Source: Clostridia bacterium (GTDB lineage: Bacteria; Bacillota; Clostridia; TANB77; CAG-465). Taken from it: 37,423 nt of DNA. The translations under genes and the position numbers were made by a program. The stretch's first letter is position 1; each line of letters opens with the position of its first letter. The notes beneath the pieces were generated by a model that ran no database searches, was not told the origin of the DNA, and was given only the letters and a program-made list of their open reading frames with translations. Shown in pieces: positions 17,820-29,118 of the stretch. The stretch lies in assembly GCA_028686615.1 (NCBI GenBank), contig JAQUBQ010000004.1, forward strand, positions 1 to 37,423. The letters are read 5' to 3'.

Positions 17820-19301
17820 CTACTCCTGATTATCACTTGATACACCTCTTAAAAAAGTATCTTTTGTAATGTTTCTTAACTTATTAGATGTAAATGGTAT
17901 AAGATATGGAACTCCAAACGATTCTTTTTTGGCAAGATAATATAGTATTAATATTAATCCTATCGCAAGTCCATACATACCCGCTATACCCGTTAATAAC
18001 ACTAAAGTAAATCTTAAAATTCTGAACGAATTAGATAAGTCTTGATTCGGTATCAAGAAGCCCGTTATACCTGCAATTGCAATTATAACAACAACCGCTG
18101 GAGATGTGAACTTTGCACTTATTGCAGCCTCTCCCACAATAAGTCCTCCAACTATCGACATGGTTTGACCTATTAGTTTAGGTAATCTAGCTCCTGCTTC
18201 TATAAGCATTTCAAATGCAAAAAGTATAAATAGTACTTCAAGAAGTGACGAAAACGGCACTCCCTTTTTACTGTTTATAATTGATATTACAAGTTCTGTA
18301 GGTAACATTTCTGTGTGAAATGATGTAACTGCTACATAAAATGCAGGAGTAATTAATGATATTAATGCAGCTATATATCTTATAACTCTAATCATTGAGG
18401 CCATCATATAATTAGATGAATAGTCCTCGGGAACTTGAAACAACATATTAAAAACTGCTGGTGCTGTGTAGACTATAGGTAATCCATCAATTAAAATTCC
18501 TACATCACCTTCAAGTAAATTAGAAGTTAGTTTATCAACTCTTTCCGTATACTGCACTGATGGAAATATAGAATAATTATCATCTACTAATTGTTCTTCA
18601 AAACTCGAAGGAGATATGATGTTAGGTAGTTTCATTTTTTTTACTTTTGTAATTATTTCATCTAATATGTTTTTATCTGTAATGCCTTCAACATAAACTA
18701 TAGCTAATTTAGTATTAGTATTTTCTCCTATTTCAAATTCCTTTATTTTCAAATCCTTACTTTTAATTCTTCTTCTTAACAATGCTGTATTATCTCTTAA
18801 AGTTTCATTAAATGATTCTTTTGATCCTTTTACAATATTTTCATTTGAAGGTTCTGTAAATGATCTTTTTTCAAAACCTTTTGTATCAAATGTTATTGCT
18901 TTATCACTTACATTACTATCTAAAACACAAACAAAGCCAGATAATACTTGTGATATTATCTGTTTTCTATCATTATTTATTTTCATTTCAATATGAGGGA
19001 TTTCTCCCATTTCCATTCGCTTAAATATAGTTGTAATATTCTTTCTATAAGTATAATTCTTTTCTTCTTCTATTAAATTCATAAGTGGTTTCAAAATGTT
19101 TTGATCTACTAATAATGAATTTATAAGTCCATCAATTGCGATTATATGAAATTTTCTTTCCTGATCCATCACTATTTCTCTTACAATTAAATCATCGCAA
19201 TCTGTGAATTCTTCTTTGATAGAGTCTATTGTTATTCCTTGTTTTGTTACTATTGTTTTTGGTGCTTTAGGCCCCTTTTTTAATCTCCAATCATTAAACA
19301 T
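17820..19301 (-). CDS. Spore germination protein GerA family
   Basis: EGDVGILIDGLPIVYTAPAVF; PEDYSSNYMMASMIRVIRYIAALISLITPAFYVAVTSFHTEMLPTEL. Confidence 0.92.
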   Translation of the reverse strand: MFNDWRLKKGPKAPKTIVTKQGITIDSIKEEFTDCDDLIVREIVMDQERKFHIIAIDGLINSLLVDQNILKPLMNLIEEEKNYTYRKNITTIFKRMEMGEIPHIEMKINNDRKQIISQVLSGFVCVLDSNVSDKAITFDTKGFEKRSFTEPSNENIVKGSKESFNETLRDNTALLRRRIKSKDLKIKEFEIGENTNTKLAIVYVEGITDKNILDEIITKVKKMKLPNIISPSSFEEQLVDDNYSIFPSVQYTERVDKLTSNLLEGDVGILIDGLPIVYTAPAVFNMLFQVPEDYSSNYMMASMIRVIRYIAALISLITPAFYVAVTSFHTEMLPTELVISIINSKKGVPFSSLLEVLFILFAFEMLIEAGARLPKLIGQTMSIVGGLIVGEAAISAKFTSPAVVVIIAIAGITGFLIPNQDLSNSFRILRFTLVLLTGIAGMYGLAIGLILILYYLAKKESFGVPYLIPFTSNKLRNITKDTFLRGVSSDNQE

Positions 19302-19304
19302 TTA

Positions 19305-19742
19305 TTAACTATCTTCCTCGATTTTTAGAATTTGTGCACTTTTATTTAAGTTTTTATCAATTAACCCGTTCACTTTACTTATAACATCTGGGGCAAGATC
19401 AATAATTCTATCTAACGCTGTATTATTGCTATCTAATGTTAATAATTTTACTACGTCTCCTGTAACAACTAAAAATGCTGCTGGTGAAATATTTACACCT
19501 GCACCACTACCTCCTCCAAAAGGAAGTTTGTTATTTTGAATATCTTTTGTTAAGCTTTTTACGTTAAATTCACTCCCACCTGCTGCAAAACCAAAAGAAA
19601 CTTTAGAGATAGGTATTATTCCTGTTCCATTTTGAGTTTCTACTAACTCACCTACTATTGTATTAACATCTATCATTTCACTTAACGAATTCATTGCTGT
19701 CATCATTAGACTTTCTATTGGATGTTCTAACATTTTTATCAC
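19305..19742 (-). CDS. ytfJ: GerW/YtfJ family sporulation protein
   Basis: HPIESLMMTAMNSLSEMIDVNTIVGE...GTGIIPISKVSFGFAAGGSEF...FGGGSGAGVNISPAAFLVV. Confidence 0.9.
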   Translation of the reverse strand: MIKMLEHPIESLMMTAMNSLSEMIDVNTIVGELVETQNGTGIIPISKVSFGFAAGGSEFNVKSLTKDIQNNKLPFGGGSGAGVNISPAAFLVVTGDVVKLLTLDSNNTALDRIIDLAPDVISKVNGLIDKNLNKSAQILKIEEDS

Positions 19743-20385
19743 TCCTTACTTCATTTCTTTTATTTTCCTTTAGAAATCTTATTAATTTCAATATATATTT
19801 CAATATATCAATATTATTAGCAGGAATAAATGATATTATACTTTTATTTATAAAATAATAATTATACTCTGATATATGTATTTGATAATATAATTTATTT
19901 AAATTAAATTGTTCCTGATTACCATTAATTATCATACATACAATTGAATTTAATAATCCGTTAATATATGCATTTTTAACGTAATCATTAGTATTAAATC
20001 CAAATGAAAAGACAAGTTGTTCAAATTTAATCCTATTAATGATTTCATTTGTGTTTTTAAGTAATTCACGTAAGCTTTCTCTATCTTTTAAAATTAATTC
20101 TTTTATTTTTTTTTCAATTACACTACTGTCTTCCTCTTCCTTCTTTCCCTTTTTATCTTTAAGTACAAATTTATAAATAGGAATTATTCTAAAAATTTTA
20201 ATTACAATCGTTATTTCTCTCTTAGGTTTTGTAACTTGAATAAGGTCATATACATTTTTTCCTCTTAAATCTATATGTAAATTTACTCTGATTTGTAAAT
20301 TCAGAATTGCAATAGTTAGTATTAATAGAAATGAAAGGATTATAATTAAAAAAAACATCTGCATCACCAGTTTTATTATTTCCAT
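19678..20385 (-). CDS. DUF2953 (YtfI-like) membrane protein
   Basis: N-terminal TM; translationally overlaps ytfJ; FGFNTNDYVKNAYINGLLNSI. Confidence 0.65.
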   Translation of the reverse strand: MEIIKLVMQMFFLIIILSFLLILTIAILNLQIRVNLHIDLRGKNVYDLIQVTKPKREITIVIKIFRIIPIYKFVLKDKKGKKEEEDSSVIEKKIKELILKDRESLRELLKNTNEIINRIKFEQLVFSFGFNTNDYVKNAYINGLLNSIVCMIINGNQEQFNLNKLYYQIHISEYNYYFINKSIISFIPANNIDILKYILKLIRFLKENKRNEVRSDKNVRTSNRKSNDDSNEFVK

Positions 20386-20417
20386 ATAATTCTAATTTAT
20401 TCTTCCTTTAACATAAA

Positions 20418-20450
20418 GTAAAAACACTTGCTGTTGCAAGTGCTTCTTTT
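20418..20450 (-). terminator. Intrinsic terminator of recA-recX-scpA
   Basis: Minus strand GCACTTGC-AACA-GCAAGTGTTTTTAC. Confidence 0.75.
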
Positions 20451-20462
20451 ATATATTTTATT

Positions 20463-21245
20463 TCATTCTTTAATAAGTGATAAGTCTAAATTTTTCATGT
20501 TTTTGTTTTTAACTACAATATCACCAAACATATCTTGCTGTTTTATATCAACATGCTTTAGTCTTGAAAGTTCTAGCACACTTAAAAATGCTGTAACTAT
20601 ATCAATCTTTTTTTCGGTTCGCGTATTATATACTTTACTAAATATAAAACTAGTTTTCTTTTTAAAAATATCAAATATTTGTTTTACTTTGCTTCTAATA
20701 GTTATCTTTTCATAAGTAACTATTTTTTGAACTTCTTCCGCTTTAATATTTACTTTTCCTTTATTTCTATCCAATATTTCAAAGTATATATTTTGAATTT
20801 CTTTTAGATCAAGGTTTATACAACCTTCTAATTGTCTTTTTATTTTTATTTTCTCTGGTTCCTTTTCAAATGTACCAAAGTTTTCTCCATATGTTTTTTT
20901 AAATTCATCTAGATTTTCTTTATATTGTTTATACTCTAATATTCTGTTTATAAGTTCTTCTTCTGTCATTTCTTCTATTTCATCTTCTTCTGGTTCAGTT
21001 ATTGGTAACAACTTTTTCGATTTTAAGTATAACAAATTAGATGCCATTACTAAAAATTCTGTTGCAACTTCAAGATTTAATTCTTGCATTTCTTTTAAAT
21101 ATTCAATATATTTGTCTGTTAAACTACTAAGTGATATATCAAATATATTCATTTTATTTTTAGAAATCAAGTGGCATAAAAGATCTAATGGCCCCTCAAA
21201 ATTTTCAATTGTTATATTATACTTGTTTTCTTCAAGCAGATTCAT
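20463..21245 (-). CDS. scpA: Segregation and condensation protein A
   Basis: ENFEGPLDLLCHLISKNKMNIFDISLSSLTDKYIEYL. Confidence 0.92.
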   Translation of the reverse strand: MNLLEENKYNITIENFEGPLDLLCHLISKNKMNIFDISLSSLTDKYIEYLKEMQELNLEVATEFLVMASNLLYLKSKKLLPITEPEEDEIEEMTEEELINRILEYKQYKENLDEFKKTYGENFGTFEKEPEKIKIKRQLEGCINLDLKEIQNIYFEILDRNKGKVNIKAEEVQKIVTYEKITIRSKVKQIFDIFKKKTSFIFSKVYNTRTEKKIDIVTAFLSVLELSRLKHVDIKQQDMFGDIVVKNKNMKNLDLSLIKE

Positions 21246-21291
21246 CTTGCTCTACCTCCACCTTTATGTATGTTTCTAGTTGTGTTATAGC

Positions 21292-21723
21292 TTAGTTATC
21301 ATCCATTGTGCTTTCTACGCTTTCTTTTTTAAAAGCTCTTCTATATAAATACGATTTCTTTTTCGTTAAATCGTAACCTTTTAATTTTGAACTAAGTAAC
21401 TTACTAATAACCTTGTTCTCATAAGCTGTTGAAATACACTTATTAAACTTTAAATCAATTATATCTGCTTTTAATCCCTTTTGCAATAACTTTTGTTTTA
21501 GTTCGTAAATTGAATACTTTTCTGTTCTCATGTTTTGTCTAATATATGCTTCGATATATTGTTCATCATCTATGTATGATAACCCTATAAGTTCATCTAT
21601 GATTTTGGATATTGTTAAAGAGTCTGCACCGAGACTCTTCAATTTTTTTGTAACTTCATATTCAGTTTTTTTAGATATTCCAATATATCTTATTGCTTTT
21701 TCTTTCGCTACTACATATTCCAT
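21292..21723 (-). CDS. recX: Regulatory protein RecX
   Basis: IGLSYIDDEQYIEAYIRQN; directly downstream of recA. Confidence 0.85.
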   Translation of the reverse strand: MEYVVAKEKAIRYIGISKKTEYEVTKKLKSLGADSLTISKIIDELIGLSYIDDEQYIEAYIRQNMRTEKYSIYELKQKLLQKGLKADIIDLKFNKCISTAYENKVISKLLSSKLKGYDLTKKKSYLYRRAFKKESVESTMDDN

Positions 21724-21737
21724 ATCAACCTCTTTTA

Positions 21738-22793
21738 TTATTCTGTTATTTCTAGTTCTTCTTCCTTTTTATCTGTTTCAGGCTCACCTAGGCTTTTTTC
21801 AAAGGCTGCGTTAAAATTATCTCTTACTTTCTTTTCTATTTCTTTCATAATGTCTTCATTGTTTTTAAGGTACGCTTTTGCAACTTCTCTTCCTTGTCCT
21901 ATTTTTTCTGTATTATACGAGAACCACGCTCCTGATTTTTTTACTATATCTAGATTAACTGCTTGATCTAATATGCAACCTTCTGCTGATATTCCCTCAC
22001 CATATATGATATCAAATTCAGCTTCTCTAAATGGTGGTGCTACTTTGTTTTTTACAACTTTAACTTTTGTTCTCGTTCCCATAAATTCACCATTTACTTT
22101 TATTGCTTCTTGTTTTCTAACATCTAAACGAACTGATGAATAAAATTTAAGTGCTCTTCCACCAGGAGTAGTTTCAGGATTTCCAAACATAATACCAACC
22201 TTTTCACGTAATTGGTTTATAAATACTGCAGCTGTTTTTGATTTTGAAAGAACGCCCGTAAGTTTTCTTAATGCTTGTGACATTAATCTAGCTTGTAGTC
22301 CTATATGAGAATCACCCATTTCACCATCAATTTCCGCTTTCGGAACAAGTGCTGCTACGGAGTCTACTACAACAATATCAATTGCACCACTCCTAATTAA
22401 TTGTTCAGTGATTTCTAAAGCTTGCTCTCCTGTATCTGGTTGAGAAACAATTAAATTGTCGATATCTACTCCTAATCTTTTAGCGTATACAGGGTCCAAA
22501 GCATGTTCTGCATCAATAAATGCAGCTACTCCTCCTAATTTCTGTGCTTCTGCTATCATATGAAGAGATACAGTTGTTTTTCCTGATGCTTCAGGTCCAA
22601 ATACTTCTATAACCCTTCCTCTTGGTATGCCACCAATACCAAGTGCAATATCTAAACTAAGTGCTCCCGTTGGTATTGAATCTACATTTACACTTCCAAC
22701 TTCTCCTAATTTCATGACAGCACCTTTACCAAAGTTCTTCTCTATTTGTGACATAGCCACATCTAATGCTTTTTTCTTATCATCTGATATCAT
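21738..22793 (-). CDS. recA: Recombinase RecA
   Basis: [48 protein letters not shown]. Confidence 0.99.
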   Translation of the reverse strand: MISDDKKKALDVAMSQIEKNFGKGAVMKLGEVGSVNVDSIPTGALSLDIALGIGGIPRGRVIEVFGPEASGKTTVSLHMIAEAQKLGGVAAFIDAEHALDPVYAKRLGVDIDNLIVSQPDTGEQALEITEQLIRSGAIDIVVVDSVAALVPKAEIDGEMGDSHIGLQARLMSQALRKLTGVLSKSKTAAVFINQLREKVGIMFGNPETTPGGRALKFYSSVRLDVRKQEAIKVNGEFMGTRTKVKVVKNKVAPPFREAEFDIIYGEGISAEGCILDQAVNLDIVKKSGAWFSYNTEKIGQGREVAKAYLKNNEDIMKEIEKKVRDNFNAAFEKSLGEPETDKKEEELEITE

Positions 22794-22822
22794 ATTTCTT
22801 TCCTCCTATAAGTTCGAACACA

Positions 22823-22866
22823 CGAACATTTGTTTGATTGCATTATATGTCACAAACAAATGTTTG
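22823..22866. promoter_or_regulatory. Two LexA/SOS boxes upstream of recA
   Basis: CGAACATTTGTTTG (22823-22836) and CAAACAAATGTTTG (22853-22866). Confidence 0.7.
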
Positions 22867-22996
22867 TCAAGTGTATTTTATAAAAAAATGTAATTTTTAT
22901 TTTTTGTTTTCATACATTGGAATTATATCCATATATTTAATAAAAGTCAATTAGATTCATATGCCCATTTTCGACTGCTTTTATAAGGAGGAAAAT

Positions 22997-23398
22997 ATGA
23001 TAAAAAAAGACATCATTTTATTGATATCACTTTTTATACTTTTAATAATTTTTTATATTATAATATCCTCTTGTTTGTCAACATACTCAACCGTAATTTC
23101 TACTAATATAGATAATTCTAAATGTGAAAATCAAACAAACTTTATTTTAGCCTTTTTAAATCCATATATCTATGATTCCCTTAAATCTCATTATGGTGAA
23201 ATTCAAAACTTTGATCTTTTTGATGCTGAAATCTTAAAAATTGAAGATCATACTTATCAAGGTTATTCCTTTAAAATAACAATTTCTGTTACATCCTTTA
23301 TTGGTGCACACCTTCTTAATTTTAATACAAACACAATAACATATACTTTAGATTCTACTGGAGTATATGAAACAGCTTTTACTTCTAATAAAATATAG
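22997..23398 (+). CDS. DUF3888-like small secreted/anchored protein
   Basis: AAGGAGG RBS before ATG at 22997; N-terminal TM; NFDLFDAEILKIED...FKITISVTSFIGAH. Confidence 0.65.
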   Translation: MIKKDIILLISLFILLIIFYIIISSCLSTYSTVISTNIDNSKCENQTNFILAFLNPYIYDSLKSHYGEIQNFDLFDAEILKIEDHTYQGYSFKITISVTSFIGAHLLNFNTNTITYTLDSTGVYETAFTSNKI

Positions 23399-23542
23399 AT
23401 GTTATGCATTTTATGACTCTTTATATTATATTTAATACATTTTTAATTAAATTAATAAAAATATTTATTCCTTAAAAACACATCTCAAAATATTATTTTT
23501 TTGTTCTAACATTTTAGAAACATTTTAATATTTAATTTATTT

Positions 23543-24538
23543 TTATACTACATATATAATATTAGGAGAATCAAAATTTTTGTTTAACTCGCTCCTTATA
23601 AACTTTTCAGCATCATCTCTATATTCTTTTCTATATATATATTTACCTTTACCTCTACCTGTCATAAGTTTTTTATTGTATAATTTTATTTTATCAGGAA
23701 ATGCTTGCTCGTTAATTGCATTATGAACATAACTATAAGTCATAAATATCACTTCAATAAACATCTCTTGTTTAACTTTATAAGACAATTTGTTTTTTAA
23801 TTTTTGTATTAATTCAAAATATAATTCTTTCCAGTTCTCTACAAATATTACTGGAGCAATTAGTATTCCTACTTTATATCCAGCATCACATAATTTATTA
23901 ATAGCATTAATTCTATTAATTAATGAGGAGGTACCAATTTCTATTTTTGATATTATATATTGTGGGTTTAAACTCATTCTAATAATTGTTTTACCGTTAT
24001 GCTTTAAATTAAGTAACTTATCCACCATGTTAAATTTAGTAGGAAAAGTAATAAAACCTCTGCCTTTTTCTCCGAATTCTTCAATTACTTTATTTAAATT
24101 ACCTGTAATTTGATTTTCAAGAATTAAATCACTATTACTTCCTATTTCAAAAGTAGATGTTTCTTTTGCCTTAATAGATTTTTTAATTAGATTTGATATA
24201 ATAAATTCATTGTTTGCATAAATTCTTAAATAAGAACACTTATTATAATTACAAACTAAATAACAATATAAACACATCGCAGAGCATCCTGAAGAAGTAA
24301 AAGGTACTAGGTAATCTGATGATTTTTTATTTTCTACATATTTATGAGTTTTTCTGATCCCAATAATTAAATATTTTTTAAGTTCTATAAAATCTTTATT
24401 ATCTTTTTTTCTTAGTTCTTCAATATTATTATGGCTTGTTATAGGGAGCCATTCTATATTATTATATCTTTCTCTTAACTTCTGCCCTAATTCATAATTA
24501 AGTGCTTCAGGCTCATAATAAATTTTTTTATATTTCAT
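23543..24538 (-). CDS. splB: Spore photoproduct lyase (radical SAM)
   Basis: SSGCSAMCLYCYLVCNYNKCSYLRIYAN, CX3CX2C radical SAM motif in SPL-like context. Confidence 0.85.
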   Translation of the reverse strand: MKYKKIYYEPEALNYELGQKLRERYNNIEWLPITSHNNIEELRKKDNKDFIELKKYLIIGIRKTHKYVENKKSSDYLVPFTSSGCSAMCLYCYLVCNYNKCSYLRIYANNEFIISNLIKKSIKAKETSTFEIGSNSDLILENQITGNLNKVIEEFGEKGRGFITFPTKFNMVDKLLNLKHNGKTIIRMSLNPQYIISKIEIGTSSLINRINAINKLCDAGYKVGILIAPVIFVENWKELYFELIQKLKNKLSYKVKQEMFIEVIFMTYSYVHNAINEQAFPDKIKLYNKKLMTGRGKGKYIYRKEYRDDAEKFIRSELNKNFDSPNIIYVV

Positions 24539-24761
24539 AATAACCTTCCTTATTAAATATCATTTATAATAACTAATGTATACTATTAAACCTATCATTT
24601 AAGCTCTTTACCAAATGTAATTTTTGTTTTAAATACTATAAGGTTTTTAGTAACATATGTTTTATTTTTATAAAACAAAAACTTAGTGCCACATTTTAAA
24701 CTCTACATTTATTATGGTTACTTTTTGCAATATTATTAAGTAAATATATACTTAAATTAAT

Positions 24762-24791
24762 GAATATTAAATTTTAATAAGTATCATAATA
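24762..24791 (+). promoter_or_regulatory. Sigma-G-like forespore promoter
   Basis: GAATA-N18-CATAATA. Confidence 0.5.
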
Positions 24792-24811
24792 AATTTAGAA
24801 AGGGTGTTATT

Positions 24812-25249
24812 ATGAATGAAAAAACAGAATTATTAAAACATATCTATGAAGATAGTGAAATGGCCAGTTATACTATAGAAGAGTTGTTACAAGATTTAGA
24901 AAAAAAAGACAATAAAATTAAAAAGCTTACACAAGAACTATTAAATGAATATCAAGATTTTTTATATAAAAGTAAAGATATATTCAATAGCAAAAATAAA
25001 AAGTTACCTCAAAATAGTATGATTGGTAAATTGTCTGCTAAAATGGGAATTGACAAGAATGTTAAAGATGATAATAGTGATTCTAGCATTGCTACTATGC
25101 TTATAAAAGGTATTTCAACTGGAATTATCAATACAGAGAAAAAAATCAATGATTATAAAGATATTGTAGATAATGAAACTTTAGACTTGGCTAAAAAATT
25201 TCTTTATTTTCAACAACAATCAATTGAAAAATTAAAGATATACTTATAG
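24812..25249 (+). CDS. Small helical protein (possible DUF2383/ferritin-like bundle)
   Basis: 145 aa, charged helices, RBS AAAGGG; putative sigma-G promoter upstream. Confidence 0.6.
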   Translation: MNEKTELLKHIYEDSEMASYTIEELLQDLEKKDNKIKKLTQELLNEYQDFLYKSKDIFNSKNKKLPQNSMIGKLSAKMGIDKNVKDDNSDSSIATMLIKGISTGIINTEKKINDYKDIVDNETLDLAKKFLYFQQQSIEKLKIYL

Positions 25250-25308
25250 TTATTTGTTAAAATTTTTACTATACTAATATATAACAACTTAATTATTATA
25301 ATATAAAG

Positions 25309-25349
25309 AACACTATAGCTCTTTTAAAAAGCACTATAGTGTTTTTATT
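25309..25349. terminator. Intrinsic terminator (bidirectional candidate)
   Basis: AACACTATAG...CTATAGTGTTTTTATTTT. Confidence 0.65.
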
Positions 25350-25607
25350 TTAAAATAAGCCCATTAATTTTAATACCACTAATACTATTACTCCCGGTAA
25401 ACCTAGTATTCCTACAACCAATGCCGATATCCAATTAATTGCAATATGAAAATTAAAGAAGTTACCTATCCAGTTGGCTACTAACAGTAATAACACTCCT
25501 AATGCTATATTGATAAATAATTTTACTATTTTTTTAATTGGCCATGCTAAAAATTTCACTATAATTAAAAGTGCTAATACTGCACCTATAAACACTAAAT
25601 ACTCCAT
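25350..25607 (-). CDS. bofA: Pro-sigma-K processing inhibitor BofA family
   Basis: 85 aa; NIALGVLLLLVANWIGNFFNFHIAINWISALVVGILGLPGVIVLVVL. Confidence 0.88.
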   Translation of the reverse strand: MEYLVFIGAVLALLIIVKFLAWPIKKIVKLFINIALGVLLLLVANWIGNFFNFHIAINWISALVVGILGLPGVIVLVVLKLMGLF

Positions 25608-25799
25608 AAATACACCTCCTTATAGAATAATTACTTTTGTTTAATAAATATAAATCTTTTAATTAATATTATTATATGGTTGTCTAAAAAGAATATTACA
25701 ATTCTTCTTGCTTATTATGCAATATTTATTATTATAACACATATAATATATTGTACCATAAAATATTGTAATCCTAATTTAATAAAAGGGGTGATTAAA

Positions 25800-26132
25800 G
25801 TGACTATTAAAAATCTTAAACTAGAAAACGGGATATACCCAGAAGGAACCTACTCTTCATTTAAGTTATACTATAAGGGGTATGCTCTAACAGAGGAATG
25901 TTCTAATATCGCATATATCAATAATAAGTTAATTGCAGTAAAAGCTGTAAGTGGCGTTTTCATATATAAACCAGAAGTCATCTGTAATGATAACGGATGT
26001 TCCCTTATCCCCATTGCTTTTTTTAAAGCATATGATTCTTCTGCATATATGAAAGTATCTATAAATGGTATAAAATATATTATAGATAGCAACGTACAAA
26101 TTAAACGCTGTGATTGCATTCCTCTCCACTAA
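25800..26132 (+). CDS. Small Cys-containing hypothetical protein (GTG start with AAAGGGG upstream preferred over the ORF-track start at 25680)
   Basis: ORF with RBS; ends in CDCIPLH; terminator downstream. Confidence 0.45.
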   Translation: MTIKNLKLENGIYPEGTYSSFKLYYKGYALTEECSNIAYINNKLIAVKAVSGVFIYKPEVICNDNGCSLIPIAFFKAYDSSAYMKVSINGIKYIIDSNVQIKRCDCIPLH

Positions 26133-26138
26133 TTATTA

Positions 26139-26170
26139 ATATGGTTAAATGTTTTTAACCATATTTTTTA
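26139..26170 (+). terminator. Intrinsic terminator
   Basis: ATATGGTTAA-ATGTT-TTTAACCATATTTTTT. Confidence 0.7.
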
Positions 26171-26290
26171 ACAAATATTTGTTTGTATTAAAAACAACAC
26201 TATTTGTTGTTGAATTACAAGTTTCGACAAACTTCGCAAAAATATTGTGATATAAAGTATGTAATTACATTATGGAGGTGACAATTACAT

Positions 26291-26503
26291 ATGAAACGTA
26301 TATCAATATCTTCAGATTTTATTTTATCTATTGGATATGATAAATCTAACAATTTATTAGAAATCGAGTTTATAGATGAAACGATATATCAATATTTATG
26401 TATATCAGAAAAACTATATACTAGTTTATTAAATTCAAGATCAAAGAAAAAATTTTATGAGAAAAAAATTAAAGAAAAATACATGTGTCTTAAATTAAGA
26501 TAA
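26291..26503 (+). CDS. KTSC domain protein
   Basis: 70 aa; SIGYDKSNNLLEIEFIDETIYQYLCISEKLYTSLLNSRSKKKFYEKKIKEKY. Confidence 0.8.
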   Translation: MKRISISSDFILSIGYDKSNNLLEIEFIDETIYQYLCISEKLYTSLLNSRSKKKFYEKKIKEKYMCLKLR

Positions 26504-26525
26504 TCCATTTCCTTTTTATACAATA

Positions 26526-26555
26526 AAGAAGTGCTATATTTACTAGCACTTCTTA

Positions 26556-26556
<1 letters not shown>
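26526..26556. terminator. Bidirectional terminator between KTSC gene and obgE
   Basis: AAGAAGTGCTA-TATTTAC-TAGCACTTCTTATT. Confidence 0.7.
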
Positions 26557-27839
<1,283 letters not shown>

Positions 27840-27866
27840 TTATTATTCTCTATTGCTCACCTTAAT

Positions 27867-28898
27867 TTATTCATCAAAATAATTTATTTTCATTGCTTCT
27901 TTAACTTTTTTAACTGTATTTTTAGTTATCAATCTAGCTTTTTTTGTTCCTTCTATTAAAATTTTCTTCACTAATTCAGGTCTTTCTTCATAATATTTTC
28001 TTCTTTCTTGAATTGGCTTCAAATACAAGATTATATTGTCTGCTAGTTCTTTTTTACAAGATACACAGCCTCTTTCACCTTTTCTACATTCTGAATATAC
28101 TGTTTCTAAATTATCCTTGTTAAATAACTTATGATAGTATCCCACCATACATATTTCAGGGTTTGCAGGATCATTTTTATGTATTTTATTTGTGTCTGTT
28201 ATTGCACCTTTTATTTTTAGTCTAATAGTTTCTTCATTATCTGATAGGTAAATTGAATTTCCTAAACTTTTGCCCATTTTAGCGTTTCCATCTAATCCTT
28301 TTATTCTTTTATGCTCACTAATCACTGCTTCTGGTTCAATTAAAACTTCTTTAAATAACGAGTTAAACTTTCTTACTATTTCTTTTGTCTGCTCAATTAA
28401 TGGTAATTGGTCCTCACCTACCGGAACTGCTTCTGCTTCAAATGCTGTAATATCTGCAGCTTGACTAATAGGGTAACCTAAGAACCCATATGTTACAGAC
28501 TCTCCCTCACTACCAAATAATTCTTTTTTTTGCCCAATCTCTGTTTTTATAGTTGGATTTCTTTGAAGTCTTGATACCGTTACTAAATTCGAATAAAACA
28601 TAGTAAGTTCTGCTAGTTCAGGAACCATTGATTGTACAACGAATGTACATTTTTCCGGATTCAATCCTGCTGCTAAATTATCTAATGTTGTTTCATATAT
28701 GTTTTGAGCTACCTTTTCTGGATTACTAAAATTATCTGTTAAAGCTTGTAAATCTGCTACCAAGATGAATGTTTCATACTCGTCTTGCAATTTAACTCTG
28801 TTTTGAAGTGATCCAAAATAATGTCCGATATGTAATTTCCCTGTTGGCCTATCACCAGTTAATATTCTTTGTTTTTTTATTTCTTTCATTTCTTTCAT
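27867..28898 (-). CDS. trpS: Tryptophanyl-tRNA synthetase
   Basis: LTGDRPTGKLHIGHYFGSL; GNAKMGKSLGNSI. Confidence 0.97.
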   Translation of the reverse strand: MKEMKEIKKQRILTGDRPTGKLHIGHYFGSLQNRVKLQDEYETFILVADLQALTDNFSNPEKVAQNIYETTLDNLAAGLNPEKCTFVVQSMVPELAELTMFYSNLVTVSRLQRNPTIKTEIGQKKELFGSEGESVTYGFLGYPISQAADITAFEAEAVPVGEDQLPLIEQTKEIVRKFNSLFKEVLIEPEAVISEHKRIKGLDGNAKMGKSLGNSIYLSDNEETIRLKIKGAITDTNKIHKNDPANPEICMVGYYHKLFNKDNLETVYSECRKGERGCVSCKKELADNIILYLKPIQERRKYYEERPELVKKILIEGTKKARLITKNTVKKVKEAMKINYFDE

Positions 28899-29079
28899 CT
28901 CCTAATATGATAATTTGATTCATTTTATTAGCTACGCCAACACATAGCAACTTCATATAATCCTTTAAATTTTTCCATATTAAAATTTTTTATCTAAGTA
29001 CTCCATTTAAAACTATTTAACTATAATCTTTATTATACTATGTTTTTTTCTTATATTCAATTAATTAAATAATATAACA

Positions 29080-29109
29080 AAAAGTCTTAGAATGTACTCT
29101 AAGACTCAA
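29080..29109 (-). terminator. Intrinsic terminator after rpmA
   Basis: Minus strand GAGTCTTAGAG-TACA-TTCTAAGACTTTTTG. Confidence 0.8.
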
Positions 29110-29118
29110 TATTTAAAT

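Noticed and set aside
25680-25799. N-terminal hydrophobic extension of the 150 aa ORF
   Set aside because: The start at 25680 has no RBS; the GTG near 25800 with AAAGGGG upstream is better supported
25871-26129. Minus-strand ORFs (82 and 66 aa)
   Set aside because: Antisense to the better-supported plus-strand ORF with RBS and terminator
28899-29118. T-box riboswitch upstream of trpS
   Set aside because: No recognisable T-box (GGGTGG..CCGCG-like) sequence and no terminator/antiterminator in the 220 bp gap
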